From assembly GCF_000621485.1 (NCBI RefSeq), contig NZ_KK211286.1, positions 186,001 through 250,000 on the forward strand: a DNA stretch of 64,000 nucleotides, written 5' to 3'. Shown one piece after another: positions 17,037-25,550 of this stretch; position 1 is the first letter of the stretch, and every line of letters starts with the position of its first letter. The notes under the pieces were generated by a model that searched no databases, had not been told where the DNA came from, and saw nothing but the letters and a program-made list of their open reading frames with translations. The position numbers and the translations under genes are program-made. Source of the DNA: Alkaliphilus transvaalensis ATCC 700919. Its GTDB lineage: Bacteria; Bacillota; Clostridia; Peptostreptococcales; Natronincolaceae.

Positions 17037-17378
17037 ATGGAAAATACCAATATTCATGTTAATGTTAATTCATCAACAGGAGAATCCTATTTTGATGGTG
17101 GATTGCTTCAGTTAGTTGGTTGGAACATTCTTGGAGCCCTTGTAACAATCTTTACTTTAGGAGTCGCTTACCCTTGGGCAGTGTGTATGGTTTTAAATTG
17201 GAAAATCTCCCACACTGTTATAAATGGAAGGAGATTAAAATTCACTGGTAGTGCCATCGGGCTATTTGGACAGTGGGTTAAATGGCTATTATTATCAATT
17301 ATTACTTTGGGAATATACTCATTTTGGGTAAGGATTTCTATGGAAAAATGGAAGGTAAAGCATACTACATTTTTGTAA
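17037..17378 (+). CDS. DUF898 (YjgN-like) small membrane protein
   Basis: A 113-residue protein. Residues 15-110 match the DUF898 pattern: FDGGLLQLVGW, a hydrophobic helix ending in YPWAVCMVLNWKISHTVINGRRLKFTG (given as two adjoining motifs: YPWAVCM and the RRLKFTG turn), and a second helix LGIYSFWVRI. Two transmembrane segments are expected. The function of the family is unknown. A very strong GGAGGTGAT site precedes the ATG. It appears monocistronic. Confidence 0.8.
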   Translation: MENTNIHVNVNSSTGESYFDGGLLQLVGWNILGALVTIFTLGVAYPWAVCMVLNWKISHTVINGRRLKFTGSAIGLFGQWVKWLLLSIITLGIYSFWVRISMEKWKVKHTTFL

Positions 17379-17537
17379 AGTTACATAGTGTCAAAATATA
17401 GGCCTTCTATAACAGAGGGTCTTTATTTTGTTAGGCGAAATTTTTAGAGGATATTATTGATTTCCATTGAATAACCCTATAGAGGAATATAAAATTATAC
17501 GATGGATTAATTTCAGTGATAATAAGGGAGGATTACT

Positions 17538-18962
17538 ATGTTAGATATCTTGATTCATAACGCTACTGTTGTAACAATGGAGGGCAAAGGTGTTGGAATT
17601 ATTGAAGATGGAGCAGTAGGAATTAAAAATAATAAAATAGAAGTAGTTGGTTTGACAACAGAAATCAAGAAAAAGTACTCTGCCCATCAATATATAGACG
17701 CCACAAGAAAGGTTGTTATGCCAGGCTTAATCGATGCCCATATTCATACAGGAATAAGCATATTGAGGGGACTATCTCAGGATATTGGTAACTGGATGCA
17801 GAAGGGATTATGGCCTTTTTATAAAGGGTTAACACCACAAGAAAGTCGAATTGGATCCTTAGTAAATATAATAGAAGGTGTTAAAGCCGGTACAACTACT
17901 TTTTGTGATTATGATCATCCAATGGGAGAGCTTGTTAAGAATCATGTTGAAATAGGAACCAGAGCAAGAATTTCCGATATGATTAATGAATTACCCCCTA
18001 ATATGGCTGATATAGCTGTAGGAGACATATATCCCTTAGATTCAGCAATAGGTAATGAAAAATTGATGGAAAATATAAAGTTAATTAATGAATGGCATCT
18101 GAAGGAAAATGGAAGAATAACCTGTTTATTAGGGCCTCAAGGGCCAGACATGGTTTCGAAAGAGCTATTATTAGAGATCAAATATCTAGCAGAAAAATAT
18201 GACACCAATATTCACATGCATGTAGCACAAGGAGATCGTGAAATAAATCAGATGATCAAACGCTATGGGAAAAGAAGTATTCAATATCTCGATGAAATTG
18301 GTTATCTTGATCATCGATTAATGGCTGTTCATTTAACTGAAGCGACTAAAGAAGAGACTCAATTATTGGCTAAGAGGGGAGCCTCAATGATTCTATGTTC
18401 TGGTAGTATAGGAATCATAGATGGAATGGTGCCACCTATGGCAGAATTTTTGGAGGTAAGTAGTCGAGCAGCACTTGGGTCTGATCAAGCACCAGGTAAT
18501 AACTGTAATAATATGTTTAATGAGATGAAATTTACTGCAATACTAAATAAGTGCAAAGCTAAAAACCCAGAAGTATTCCCCGCTTGGAAGGTATTAAGAT
18601 TAGCTACTATTGATGGGGCAAAAGCAATTGGTTTAGGTGATGAAATAGGGTCGATTAAAGAGGGGAAAAAGGCAGATCTTATTATAATTAATTTTGACAA
18701 ACCTAATCTTAGTCCTATAATTTTAAGCCCAATAAGAAATATTGTTCCTAATTTAGTGTATGCTGCTAACGGAAATGAAGTAGAGACAGTAATCATTGAC
18801 GGAAAGATAATTATGGAAGAAGGTAAGTTACTTACAGTTGATGAAAATAAGGCAGTTCTAGAGCTTCATAAAGCAGCTGAAAGGGTGGCAAATCGTGCAG
18901 TAGAAGATGTTAAACGATTAGAGATCCCACTTTTACAAATGATGAAAGAAGGATACTTATAG
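17538..18962 (+). CDS. amidohydrolase, MTA/SAH deaminase / Atz-Trz type
   Basis: A 474-residue metal-dependent hydrolase of the amidohydrolase superfamily cyclic deaminase branch (MtaD, SsnA, AtzA, guanine deaminase). Ligands seen: DAHIHTG (HxH), HMHVAQ (His), AVHLTEA (His) and GSDQAPGNN (Asp). It likely deaminates a purine-type substrate such as methylthioadenosine or S-adenosylhomocysteine. The canonical MtaD glutamate is not clear (H-M-H-V-A-Q where MtaD-type enzymes carry HxxET), so another aminohydrolase activity is possible. AGGGAGG precedes the ATG; single gene. Confidence 0.75.
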   Translation: MLDILIHNATVVTMEGKGVGIIEDGAVGIKNNKIEVVGLTTEIKKKYSAHQYIDATRKVVMPGLIDAHIHTGISILRGLSQDIGNWMQKGLWPFYKGLTPQESRIGSLVNIIEGVKAGTTTFCDYDHPMGELVKNHVEIGTRARISDMINELPPNMADIAVGDIYPLDSAIGNEKLMENIKLINEWHLKENGRITCLLGPQGPDMVSKELLLEIKYLAEKYDTNIHMHVAQGDREINQMIKRYGKRSIQYLDEIGYLDHRLMAVHLTEATKEETQLLAKRGASMILCSGSIGIIDGMVPPMAEFLEVSSRAALGSDQAPGNNCNNMFNEMKFTAILNKCKAKNPEVFPAWKVLRLATIDGAKAIGLGDEIGSIKEGKKADLIIINFDKPNLSPIILSPIRNIVPNLVYAANGNEVETVIIDGKIIMEEGKLLTVDENKAVLELHKAAERVANRAVEDVKRLEIPLLQMMKEGYL

Positions 18963-19354
18963 TTAAAAGTCTCTACCATTAAAATACATGTCAATTTCCA
19001 TATAGTTACTTGAAGTTAAACACCAAAAAGTATATCCTATTAGTAGTTGAAAAAAGTATTTGAGGAAATTGTATAATACCATAAATCTGAATTTATATAT
19101 TACTCATTGAACATTAAACAGCGAAGTTTTCATTTTGCATTAATATAAATTTAATATTAATTATGCAATTTCCTCATTTAAATAGTTAGAACTAATAGTT
19201 AAGAGATTTAGGAAATATGACTTAGATTAATGTTCCTATCTTAAGCTATAAGATCATTAGCTAATAATTACTAAAATTATTAACTTAGGAAAATATAAAA
19301 TTAAATAGGGAATGATATCCTTATAGATGTTGATGAGAAGAAGGAGGAAATACT
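18963..19354. other. 392-bp intergenic region with a complete repeat copy
   Basis: Apart from the 116-bp inverted-repeat element at 19061-19176 I see only AT-rich sequence and the ribosome-binding site of the next gene. Confidence 0.5.
19061..19176 (+). repeat. dispersed TIR repeat, complete 116-bp copy (R2)
   Basis: It begins TGAGGAAATTGTATAATACC and ends ATTATGCAATTTCCTCA: 17-bp terminal inverted repeats with one mismatch around an AT-rich core. No open reading frame is present. The structure is MITE-like, and the same ends recur elsewhere in the window. Confidence 0.75.
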
Positions 19355-19579
19355 ATGGAGGAACGACCTTTAGTAACAGATAATGCTATAAGAGTTAATG
19401 GAATAATTAATGTACCAGAAGAAAAGGATTGGGAGGAATTTTGGGACGACTTTATTATGTGGTTGGAGGATCGAGATGGAGGTTTTTTTGGTGTAACTGA
19501 GCCCATTCATAGAGAAGAAGAGGCAGAGGATGTCGTTGAGAAAATATTAGAAGACAGTGGCTTGAAGTTTGAAAAGTAA
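19355..19579 (+). CDS. small acidic protein of unknown function
   Basis: A 74-residue, strongly acidic protein (many Asp/Glu, five Trp/Phe in the EEFWDDFIMWLEDR segment). I do not recognise a family with certainty; the helix-rich pattern could be a small adaptor. AAGGAGG lies 7 nt before the ATG and a weak terminator follows at 19581-19622, supporting a real gene. Confidence 0.6.
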   Translation: MEERPLVTDNAIRVNGIINVPEEKDWEEFWDDFIMWLEDRDGGFFGVTEPIHREEEAEDVVEKILEDSGLKFEK

Positions 19580-19580
19580 A

Positions 19581-19622
19581 GTAAAACCACATTAAGATCT
19601 TCTTTTCTTACTGTGTTTTTTT
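19581..19622 (+). terminator. possible terminator after the small acidic protein gene
   Basis: AAACCACATTAAGA pairs imperfectly with TCTTACTGTGTTTT, followed by TTTTTTC. Confidence 0.45.
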
Positions 19623-19730
19623 CAATAGCTCCTTAAAGTAGATCGATTGCGTATTAATGATTATGAATTTTTTTCTCTGCTGTGTTTAATGGAGGTAATG
19701 TATTAAAAATTAAGGTTGGATGGTGATGTA

Positions 19731-20594
19731 ATGTTGAATTTTTTAAGAAACGATCTTTGTTGGTGTGGAAGTGGGAAAAAATACAAAAAGTGTCATTTAG
19801 ATAAAGAAGAGATTCTTTTAGAATATAAAAATAAGGGATATCGAATTCCTCAAAGATCCTTAATTAAATCAAAAGAAGATATAGGAGGAATGAGAAAAAG
19901 TGCTGCAATTACAACAGCAATTTTAGATATGCTAGAAGATAAAGTACAGGAAGGTGTCACCACAAATGAAATAAATCAGTGGGTTCATGATTATACAATA
20001 GCTCAAGGGGGAATCCCTGCACCATTAGGGTATAACGGCTTTCCTAAAAGTACATGCACTTCCATTAATGAAGTTATTTGTCATGGTATTCCAGAAGACA
20101 GAGTCTTGAAAGAAGGTGACATCGTTAACATTGATATTACAACGATACTAAATGGTTACTATGCCGATGCCAGTAGAATGTATACAATTGGTAACATAAG
20201 TGATAAGGCTAAGAAAATTGTAGAATGTGCTAAAGAATGTCTACAAGTAGGGATGGATGCAGTAGTTCCATATAGGCCTTTTAATGAAATCGGAAAAGCA
20301 ATCGAAGCCCATGCAACCAAAAATGGATTTTCGGTTGTAAAAGATTTTGGGGGACATGGAATTGGTATAAAGTTTCATGAAGATCCATTTGTTTATCATT
20401 ATGATACAGGAAATAAAGGAATGATTATGTTACCAGGTATGACCTTCACTATTGAACCAATGATCAATGAAGGGAGTTATAAGTGTAAAATATTAGAGGA
20501 TAACTGGACTGCCATTACTGTAGATGGAGGGTTATCGGCTCAATGGGAGCATACATTGTTGGTAACAGAGACGGGATATGAAATCTTAACATAA
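19731..20594 (+). CDS. map: methionine aminopeptidase type I with N-terminal SEC-C zinc motif
   Basis: A 287-residue protein. Residues about 5-25 form a SEC-C motif (NDLCWCGSGKKYKKCH) as at the SecA tail, which binds zinc. The MetAP domain follows with ligands in NIDITTILNGYYADAS (two Asp), GHGIGIKFHEDP (His), TIEPM (Glu) and the final Glu in QWEHTLLVT. It removes initiator methionine, and the SEC-C tag may dock it on ribosomes (inference). ATG 19731 is preferred over the in-frame TTG 19716. The GNAT gene starts 26 nt after the stop, so co-transcription is likely. Confidence 0.9.
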   Translation: MLNFLRNDLCWCGSGKKYKKCHLDKEEILLEYKNKGYRIPQRSLIKSKEDIGGMRKSAAITTAILDMLEDKVQEGVTTNEINQWVHDYTIAQGGIPAPLGYNGFPKSTCTSINEVICHGIPEDRVLKEGDIVNIDITTILNGYYADASRMYTIGNISDKAKKIVECAKECLQVGMDAVVPYRPFNEIGKAIEAHATKNGFSVVKDFGGHGIGIKFHEDPFVYHYDTGNKGMIMLPGMTFTIEPMINEGSYKCKILEDNWTAITVDGGLSAQWEHTLLVTETGYEILT

Positions 20595-20620
20595 GAGATA
20601 AATTAAAAGGGGGAATAAAG

Positions 20621-21058
20621 ATGAATTTTATAGAACTTAAAAAAGAAGATATACCTGAACTGGCAGAGTTGTATGTTGAAGCCTTTAATGCAGAACCTTG
20701 GAAGGATCAATGGACAGTAGAGAGGGCATCAAAACGATTATTGCAGATGTTGAATTGTGAGGGCTTCTATGGTTTAGTTGCCAGTGAAGATGACAAACTG
20801 ATAGGAATGATTTTAGGAAACCATGAGTACTTCTACGATGGAATGCATTTCAATATTAAAGAATTTTGTGTAGACTTAAAACTGAGGAAAAGCGGAGTAG
20901 GTTCTGCCCTTCTAAATGAATTTTTAGATCGATTAAAGAAGAAAGGGATTAATGAAGTGATTCTCTTTACATCAAGAACAGATGGTACAGAGGGATTCTA
21001 TCATAAAAGAGGATTCAATAGCTTTAATAGTATGGTCATGATGGGGAAAGAGTTATAA
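20621..21058 (+). CDS. GNAT acetyltransferase, AAC(6')-like
   Basis: A 145-residue single-domain GNAT. Motif A is VDLKLRKSGVGSALLNEFL and the C-terminal GFYHKRGF motif is typical. The N-terminal AFNAEPWKDQWT resembles the aminoglycoside 6'-acetyltransferase-like subgroup, but a resistance role cannot be claimed from sequence. AAAGGGGG precedes the ATG; probably the second gene of an operon with map. Confidence 0.8.
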   Translation: MNFIELKKEDIPELAELYVEAFNAEPWKDQWTVERASKRLLQMLNCEGFYGLVASEDDKLIGMILGNHEYFYDGMHFNIKEFCVDLKLRKSGVGSALLNEFLDRLKKKGINEVILFTSRTDGTEGFYHKRGFNSFNSMVMMGKEL

Positions 21059-21300
21059 AAAATATAGAGGGTTTCAAGAATGGATATAGGAGCTTAATTA
21101 TAGGCAATATGTTCATTCTTTTATTTTGTGTTAAATTTACATTATACAAGTAGGTTGGGGACTATCATGTCAGTTGGATAACGTTTTAGATAATTAATAA
21201 TTAGTGAAATAATTCTGCTTTTAAAGTAAGTTTAACCTTTAGCTATTTTTTGATATAATAATATAATGAGAAATGAAGGAAATTAAAAGGGGATAGAGCC

Positions 21301-22332
21301 GTGAAAAACGTATATTTTATACCAATAGATTCATATTTCAAAACTGAAGAAATTAATCAGTCTACTAAGTTGCTTTTAGAAAAAATAGTAGAAGATGAAG
21401 AGATCCCTCTCGAAAGATATATTCCTTTAAAGGTACATTTTGGAGAAAAGGGAAATAAAACCTTCATTGGTCCCCAAAATTTTAACGGGATAATTGACTT
21501 TCTAAATAAAAATGAAATAGACAGTGGGTATATTGAAACTAACGTTTTATATCGTGGAGAACGAATGAAAAGTTCCAGCCATATTCAATTAGCAAAAGAC
21601 CATCACTTCACCCAACTTCCCATTGTAATAGCTGATGGAGATCATGGTGAAGCATTTGAAAATATCTCGATTGATGGAAAACACTTTAAAACCTGTAAAA
21701 TAGCTAAAGGGATTGCAACTTCTAATCAGCTGATTGTTGTAAGTCACTTTAAAGGACATATGTTAGCAGGTTTTGGCGGAGCAATTAAGCAACTGGCTAT
21801 GGGATGTGCATCAAAGGGTGGAAAGTTGGACCAACATGCTAATTCAATACCAAAGGTAAGTTATTTTAAATGTAAGGCCTGTAATGTTTGTGTAAAAAAT
21901 TGCCCTGAAAATGCCATTGTTTTAGGTAAAAAAGCTAAAATTCAAAAAGACAAGTGTGTTGGGTGTGCTGCCTGTGTAGCCCATTGCCCCTTTGCTGCCA
22001 TATCTAATAGTTGGGTAGCCTCTATTTCTAATAATTTTGGTGAAAGGTTGGCAGAATACGCTTATGGGGCTGCCAAGAATAAAAGAAACATTTATATAAC
22101 TTTTGCCTTTAATATTACAAGAGGTTGTGACTGTGAACCCCACAGCATGAAGCCCATTGTTAAGGATCTTGGATTATTAGCTTCTACCGATGCTGTTGCC
22201 ATCGATCAAGCGGCTCTTGATTTATTAGATAAATATAATGGCAAGACTGTATTTAGAAGGGGAAGGAAAACCTTAGCCTATGCAGAAAAAATAGGGTTAG
22301 GTAGTAGAAATTACAGTTTGATAGAGTTATAA
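21301..22332 (+). CDS. DUF362 protein with two 4Fe-4S clusters
   Basis: A 343-residue protein. Residues 1-190 and 260-343 match DUF362 (SHFKGHMLAGFGGAIKQLAMG is its hallmark region; shortened here to KGHMLAGFGGAIKQL). A bacterial ferredoxin domain is inserted near 195-235, with CKACNVCVKNCP and CVGCAACVAHCP motifs, i.e. two 4Fe-4S clusters. A late Cys pair (RGCDCEP) follows. The partner and reaction are unknown; members are widespread in anaerobes. It starts with GTG after AAAAGGGGA. The helicase gene follows after 50 nt and may be co-transcribed. Confidence 0.85.
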   Translation: MKNVYFIPIDSYFKTEEINQSTKLLLEKIVEDEEIPLERYIPLKVHFGEKGNKTFIGPQNFNGIIDFLNKNEIDSGYIETNVLYRGERMKSSSHIQLAKDHHFTQLPIVIADGDHGEAFENISIDGKHFKTCKIAKGIATSNQLIVVSHFKGHMLAGFGGAIKQLAMGCASKGGKLDQHANSIPKVSYFKCKACNVCVKNCPENAIVLGKKAKIQKDKCVGCAACVAHCPFAAISNSWVASISNNFGERLAEYAYGAAKNKRNIYITFAFNITRGCDCEPHSMKPIVKDLGLLASTDAVAIDQAALDLLDKYNGKTVFRRGRKTLAYAEKIGLGSRNYSLIEL

Positions 22333-22382
22333 AATAAAGAACAATGGAATTAAAGCCTAAACATCTATAAGGATTGATGAAG

Positions 22383-24743
22383 ATGAGCAAATTTAATGAA
22401 ATTAAGATATCCGTAAGAAATTTAGTGGAGTTTGTTTTACGATCTGGTGACATCGATGCCAGCTTTAGAACGAGCACAAGAGCCATAGATGGCACAAGAG
22501 CCCACCAAAAAGTTCAAAAAGCCCAAGGGGCAGAATATGAGGCAGAAGTTCATCTAAAGCATAGGTTTGAGTATAAGGGTGTCCAGTTTGTTATAGAGGG
22601 AAGGGCAGATGGTGTTATTAATTCCCCCTTAGAAGCTGTATGTATCGATGAAATTAAATCCACAAATAAACTGCTAGAAGAGATAGATGAAAATTATAAT
22701 CTTCTCCATTGGGCACAAGCTAAGTGCTATGGGTATATTTATTGTTGGCAAAATAATCTAGAGACAATAGATATACAGCTAACTTATTTTAATCTAAAAA
22801 CGGAAAAAACGAAAATAATTAGAAGACCTTTTAGTTATGATGAACTAGAAACTTACTTTTTCGAAATTATCGATCAGTATATTGTTTGGGCAGACTTTAC
22901 GGCTCAATGGCGAATCATTCGAGATCAATCGGTAAATCAGCTAGAGTTCCCCTTTAAAGGTTATCGAGCAGGTCAAAGGAGGCTGGCTGTTTCAGTCTAT
23001 AAAGCTATTAAAGAACAACAAAAACTATTTGCTCAAGCTCCAACTGGCATTGGTAAAACAATTTCAACCCTTTTTCCCACCATCAAGGCCTTAGGAGAGG
23101 GGCATACCTCTAAAATTTTTTACCTTACTGCAAAAACCATTAGTAGACAAGTGGCGGAAGAAGCTTTTGTTAAAATGAGAGAAAAGGGACTTCGTTTCAA
23201 AACTATTACTTTAACAGCTAAAGATAAAATCTGCTTTAAAGAACAGCCCCAGTGTGAACCAGAATTTTGTGAGTACGCTAAGGGTCATTTTGATCGAGTT
23301 AATCTAGCTATATTAGATATATTAGAAAATGAAGATGAATTTACAAGACCTGTAATAGAAGATTATTCAAGGAAACATACCTTATGTCCCTTTGAATTTT
23401 CTTTAGATTTAGCCTTATGGGCCGATACAATAATTTGTGATTTTAATTATGTTTTTGATCCGAGGGTATACTTAAAAAGATTTTTTGATGGCAGTAATAA
23501 CGACTATATATTTTTAGTGGATGAGGCCCATAATTTAGTAGATCGATCGAGGGAAATGTTCTCGGCAACTTTAAATAAATCCCCTTTTTTAGAGTTGAAA
23601 AAGCTCTTTAAGAATAAAGAGCCCGAGATTACTAAAGCCCTAAATAAACTTAATTCTTATATGTTAAAGATGAAGAAACTTTGTGAAGATAATGAATACT
23701 GTATACAGAAAGAAATGCCAGAGGATATTCTATACTTGCTTAATCGTCTTATGGCTGAGAGCGAAGAATTTTTAGCAAGCAACAAGAAGGTGGAAGGGCA
23801 TAAGCAATTGCTGGATCTATTCTTTGATTGCTTATCATTTACACGAATTGCAGAGTTTTATGACAAGCGATATATCACATATGTGGAAAAGGAAGGGCAA
23901 GAGGTTAGACTTAAAATATTTTGTCTAGACCCAGCATTTTTGCTTTCGGAAGCGATTAAACGAGGAAAATCAGCAGTATTTTTTTCTGCCACCCTTTCAC
24001 CCATGGATTATTACAAAGAAATTCTAGGTGGGGATAAGGAAGACCCTGAACTATCACTCCCATCACCCTTCCCAGAAGGGAATTTGTGTCTACTGGTGGC
24101 AGGGAATATATCCACAAAATATAAAGAGCGGGAATATAGTTACGACTTAGTTACGGATTATATCGGAGAAATAGCCTCCATGAAAAAGGGTAATTATTTT
24201 GCATTTTTTCCTTCTTATAAATATATGAATGAAGTTTATGATCGATTTATAGAAAAATATCCCCAATTTAAAACGATCCTCCAAGGAAATATCATGAAGG
24301 AAGAAGAAAGAGAAGCTTATCTAGAAGCTTTTCAACCTGATCCAGATTCTTCATTAGTGGGGTTCGCAGTAATGGGAGGCATATTTTCTGAAGGGATCGA
24401 TTTAAGGGGAGAAAGACTCTCAGGAGCAATAATAGTGGGGGTAGGGCTCCCACAAATTTGTTTAGAGCGAAACATTATCAAAGACTACTTTAATAAAACG
24501 AATCGAGATGGTTATAACTATTCTTATCTGTTTCCTGGAATGAATAAAGTACTGCAAGCAGCCGGTAGGGTTATTAGAACTGAAGAGGATAGAGGCGTGG
24601 TTCTTTTAATTGACCAGAGATTTAATTCATTTAGCTATAAAAAGATTTTTCCTATCGAATGGAGAGGAGCACGTTTAGTTACATCTAAGAAGGACCTTAA
24701 TAGCAAGTTAATGAAATTCAAACATTTAATTAATAGTGAATAG
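22383..24743 (+). CDS. fusion of PD-(D/E)XK nuclease and XPD/DinG-type iron-sulfur helicase
   Basis: A 786-residue protein. Residues about 1-175 hold a RecB/Cas4-like nuclease core (VIEGRADGVI, then CIDEIKST giving the D...E-x-K residues). Residues 195-786 form a superfamily 2 helicase of the XPD/DinG group: APTGIGKT (Walker A), VDEAHN (motif II), FFSATLSP, FSEGIDLRG and QAAGRVIRTEED (motif VI). Four cysteines between motifs Ia and II (KICFKEQ, PQC, EFCEY, TLCPFE) fit the 4Fe-4S cluster of 5'-3' XPD helicases. It would unwind and trim branched DNA in repair. Of three nearby in-frame starts (TTG 22374, ATG 22377, ATG 22383), the last is best spaced from AAGGA. Confidence 0.85.
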   Translation: MSKFNEIKISVRNLVEFVLRSGDIDASFRTSTRAIDGTRAHQKVQKAQGAEYEAEVHLKHRFEYKGVQFVIEGRADGVINSPLEAVCIDEIKSTNKLLEEIDENYNLLHWAQAKCYGYIYCWQNNLETIDIQLTYFNLKTEKTKIIRRPFSYDELETYFFEIIDQYIVWADFTAQWRIIRDQSVNQLEFPFKGYRAGQRRLAVSVYKAIKEQQKLFAQAPTGIGKTISTLFPTIKALGEGHTSKIFYLTAKTISRQVAEEAFVKMREKGLRFKTITLTAKDKICFKEQPQCEPEFCEYAKGHFDRVNLAILDILENEDEFTRPVIEDYSRKHTLCPFEFSLDLALWADTIICDFNYVFDPRVYLKRFFDGSNNDYIFLVDEAHNLVDRSREMFSATLNKSPFLELKKLFKNKEPEITKALNKLNSYMLKMKKLCEDNEYCIQKEMPEDILYLLNRLMAESEEFLASNKKVEGHKQLLDLFFDCLSFTRIAEFYDKRYITYVEKEGQEVRLKIFCLDPAFLLSEAIKRGKSAVFFSATLSPMDYYKEILGGDKEDPELSLPSPFPEGNLCLLVAGNISTKYKEREYSYDLVTDYIGEIASMKKGNYFAFFPSYKYMNEVYDRFIEKYPQFKTILQGNIMKEEEREAYLEAFQPDPDSSLVGFAVMGGIFSEGIDLRGERLSGAIIVGVGLPQICLERNIIKDYFNKTNRDGYNYSYLFPGMNKVLQAAGRVIRTEEDRGVVLLIDQRFNSFSYKKIFPIEWRGARLVTSKKDLNSKLMKFKHLINSE

Positions 24744-24748
24744 TTAAA

Positions 24749-24842
24749 TGAGGGAATTGCATAATACCATAACTCTGATTTTATATCGTTTTATGCAAAT
24801 ATAAAAACTAAGTCGTGCATTGTGAAATGAGTTTTTACCTCA
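24749..24842 (+). repeat. dispersed TIR repeat, extended type (R3)
   Basis: It starts TGAGGGAATTGCATAATACC and continues with a core holding ATAAAAACTAAGTCG that is shared nearly base for base with R7 at 57169. It ends near TACCTCA. Confidence 0.65.
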
Positions 24843-24888
24843 AATAAAGAGATCAACTGGTAAAACTTCTATAAGGAAGTTTAATAAA

Positions 24889-25006
24889 AAACCCCACTAG
24901 CATTTATAAGTGAAGCTGCTCCTCTTTATGGTATACGGTTTTATTATTTTAACCGTCTACAATACAGGGAGCATATCATTTATAGGTAGTTATCTAGTGG
25001 GGTTTT
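24889..25006. terminator. long structured bidirectional terminator-like element, copy A
   Basis: Nested pairing: outer AAACCCCACTAG with CTAGTGGGGTTT, middle TGCTCCT with AGGGAGCA, inner ACGGTT with AACCGT around a 10-nt loop. T runs occur on both strands (six on the minus strand). It lies at the convergent ends of the helicase gene (+) and the lipoprotein gene (-). A second copy at 57328-57440 shares the 3' motif CTACAATACAGGGAGCATAT in similar form and has compensatory changes in the stems. Confidence 0.6.
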
Positions 25007-25063
25007 ACCCTATTGTATTATTTTTAATCTTTTTTAGATAATATTTATGTAATACTACCAAAA

Positions 25064-25474
25064 TTAATCTTGTTGTTTAGATTCTAACTCTATTTCAATT
25101 GTTTGACTAGTAAAATCTGTAATATGTAAGGTCTGGTTTTGAAATTCTCCACCATTTTCTGTTCCATCGATGTCTTCCACGACTAAAGTGACGACATTCT
25201 TATTCATAAAGTCCATGTTCTCAATTGTGAAAGTACCATCTTCAGATGTAAATATAGTGTCGTCTGTATCTGCAATTGTGATTTTAATATTATTTACTCC
25301 CTCTCCATTTTCTTGCTGTACACGACCATTCATTGTGTAGAATTCCCGTGGGGGAGGCCCATACATAGCTACTTGAGATTGGTTGTTTCTACAACCTGTT
25401 AAAGAACCACTTGCAATTACTGTTGCAAAAAACCATAATAAGAAACGATAAAATTTCTTAACCTGCCTTGCCAT
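25064..25474 (-). CDS. putative lipoprotein of the rSAM/lipoprotein type
   Basis: A 136-residue exported protein with a lipobox (SGSLTGC, Cys at about 28) after a hydrophobic N-terminus. The AMYGPPPREFYTMNGRV segment and the following beta-sandwich (carboxypeptidase regulatory-like, with VNNIKITIADTDD and FTSEDGTFTIEN) match what I recall as the lipoprotein partner of a dedicated radical SAM enzyme, mostly in Bacteroidetes. No radical SAM gene is present in this window. AAGGAG lies 8 nt before the ATG. Function unknown; the family assignment is from memory. Confidence 0.65.
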   Translation of the reverse strand: MARQVKKFYRFLLWFFATVIASGSLTGCRNNQSQVAMYGPPPREFYTMNGRVQQENGEGVNNIKITIADTDDTIFTSEDGTFTIENMDFMNKNVVTLVVEDIDGTENGGEFQNQTLHITDFTSQTIEIELESKQQD

Positions 25475-25507
25475 AAACTCACTCCTTATTGGCTAATATT
25501 ATTTAAA

Positions 25508-25550
25508 TGAGGAAAATTTCATAATGCCATAATCTGAAATTAAATACCAT
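25508..25550 (+). repeat. dispersed TIR repeat, 5' end fragment (R4a)
   Basis: TGAGGAAAATTTCATAATGC followed by CATAATCTGAAATTAAA matches the 5' half of the family with several substitutions. Confidence 0.55.

Larger units (their letters stand above)
24744..25063. other. 320-bp intergenic region between convergent genes
   Basis: It is almost fully occupied by repeat copy R3 (24749-24842) and the long structured element at 24889-25006; a short AT-rich spacer lies between them. Confidence 0.6.

Noticed and set aside
19698-19706. Start-stop mini ORF (ATG TAT TAA) after a perfect GGAGG, upstream of map
   Set aside because: Could be a regulatory leader ORF, but a two-codon frame is easily produced by chance and nothing else supports it.
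24889-25006. Purine or other known riboswitch aptamer in the structured element
   Set aside because: The TCTACC-like string is reminiscent of purine riboswitch junctions, but the three-way junction and loop-loop motifs are missing and the element lies at gene 3' ends.
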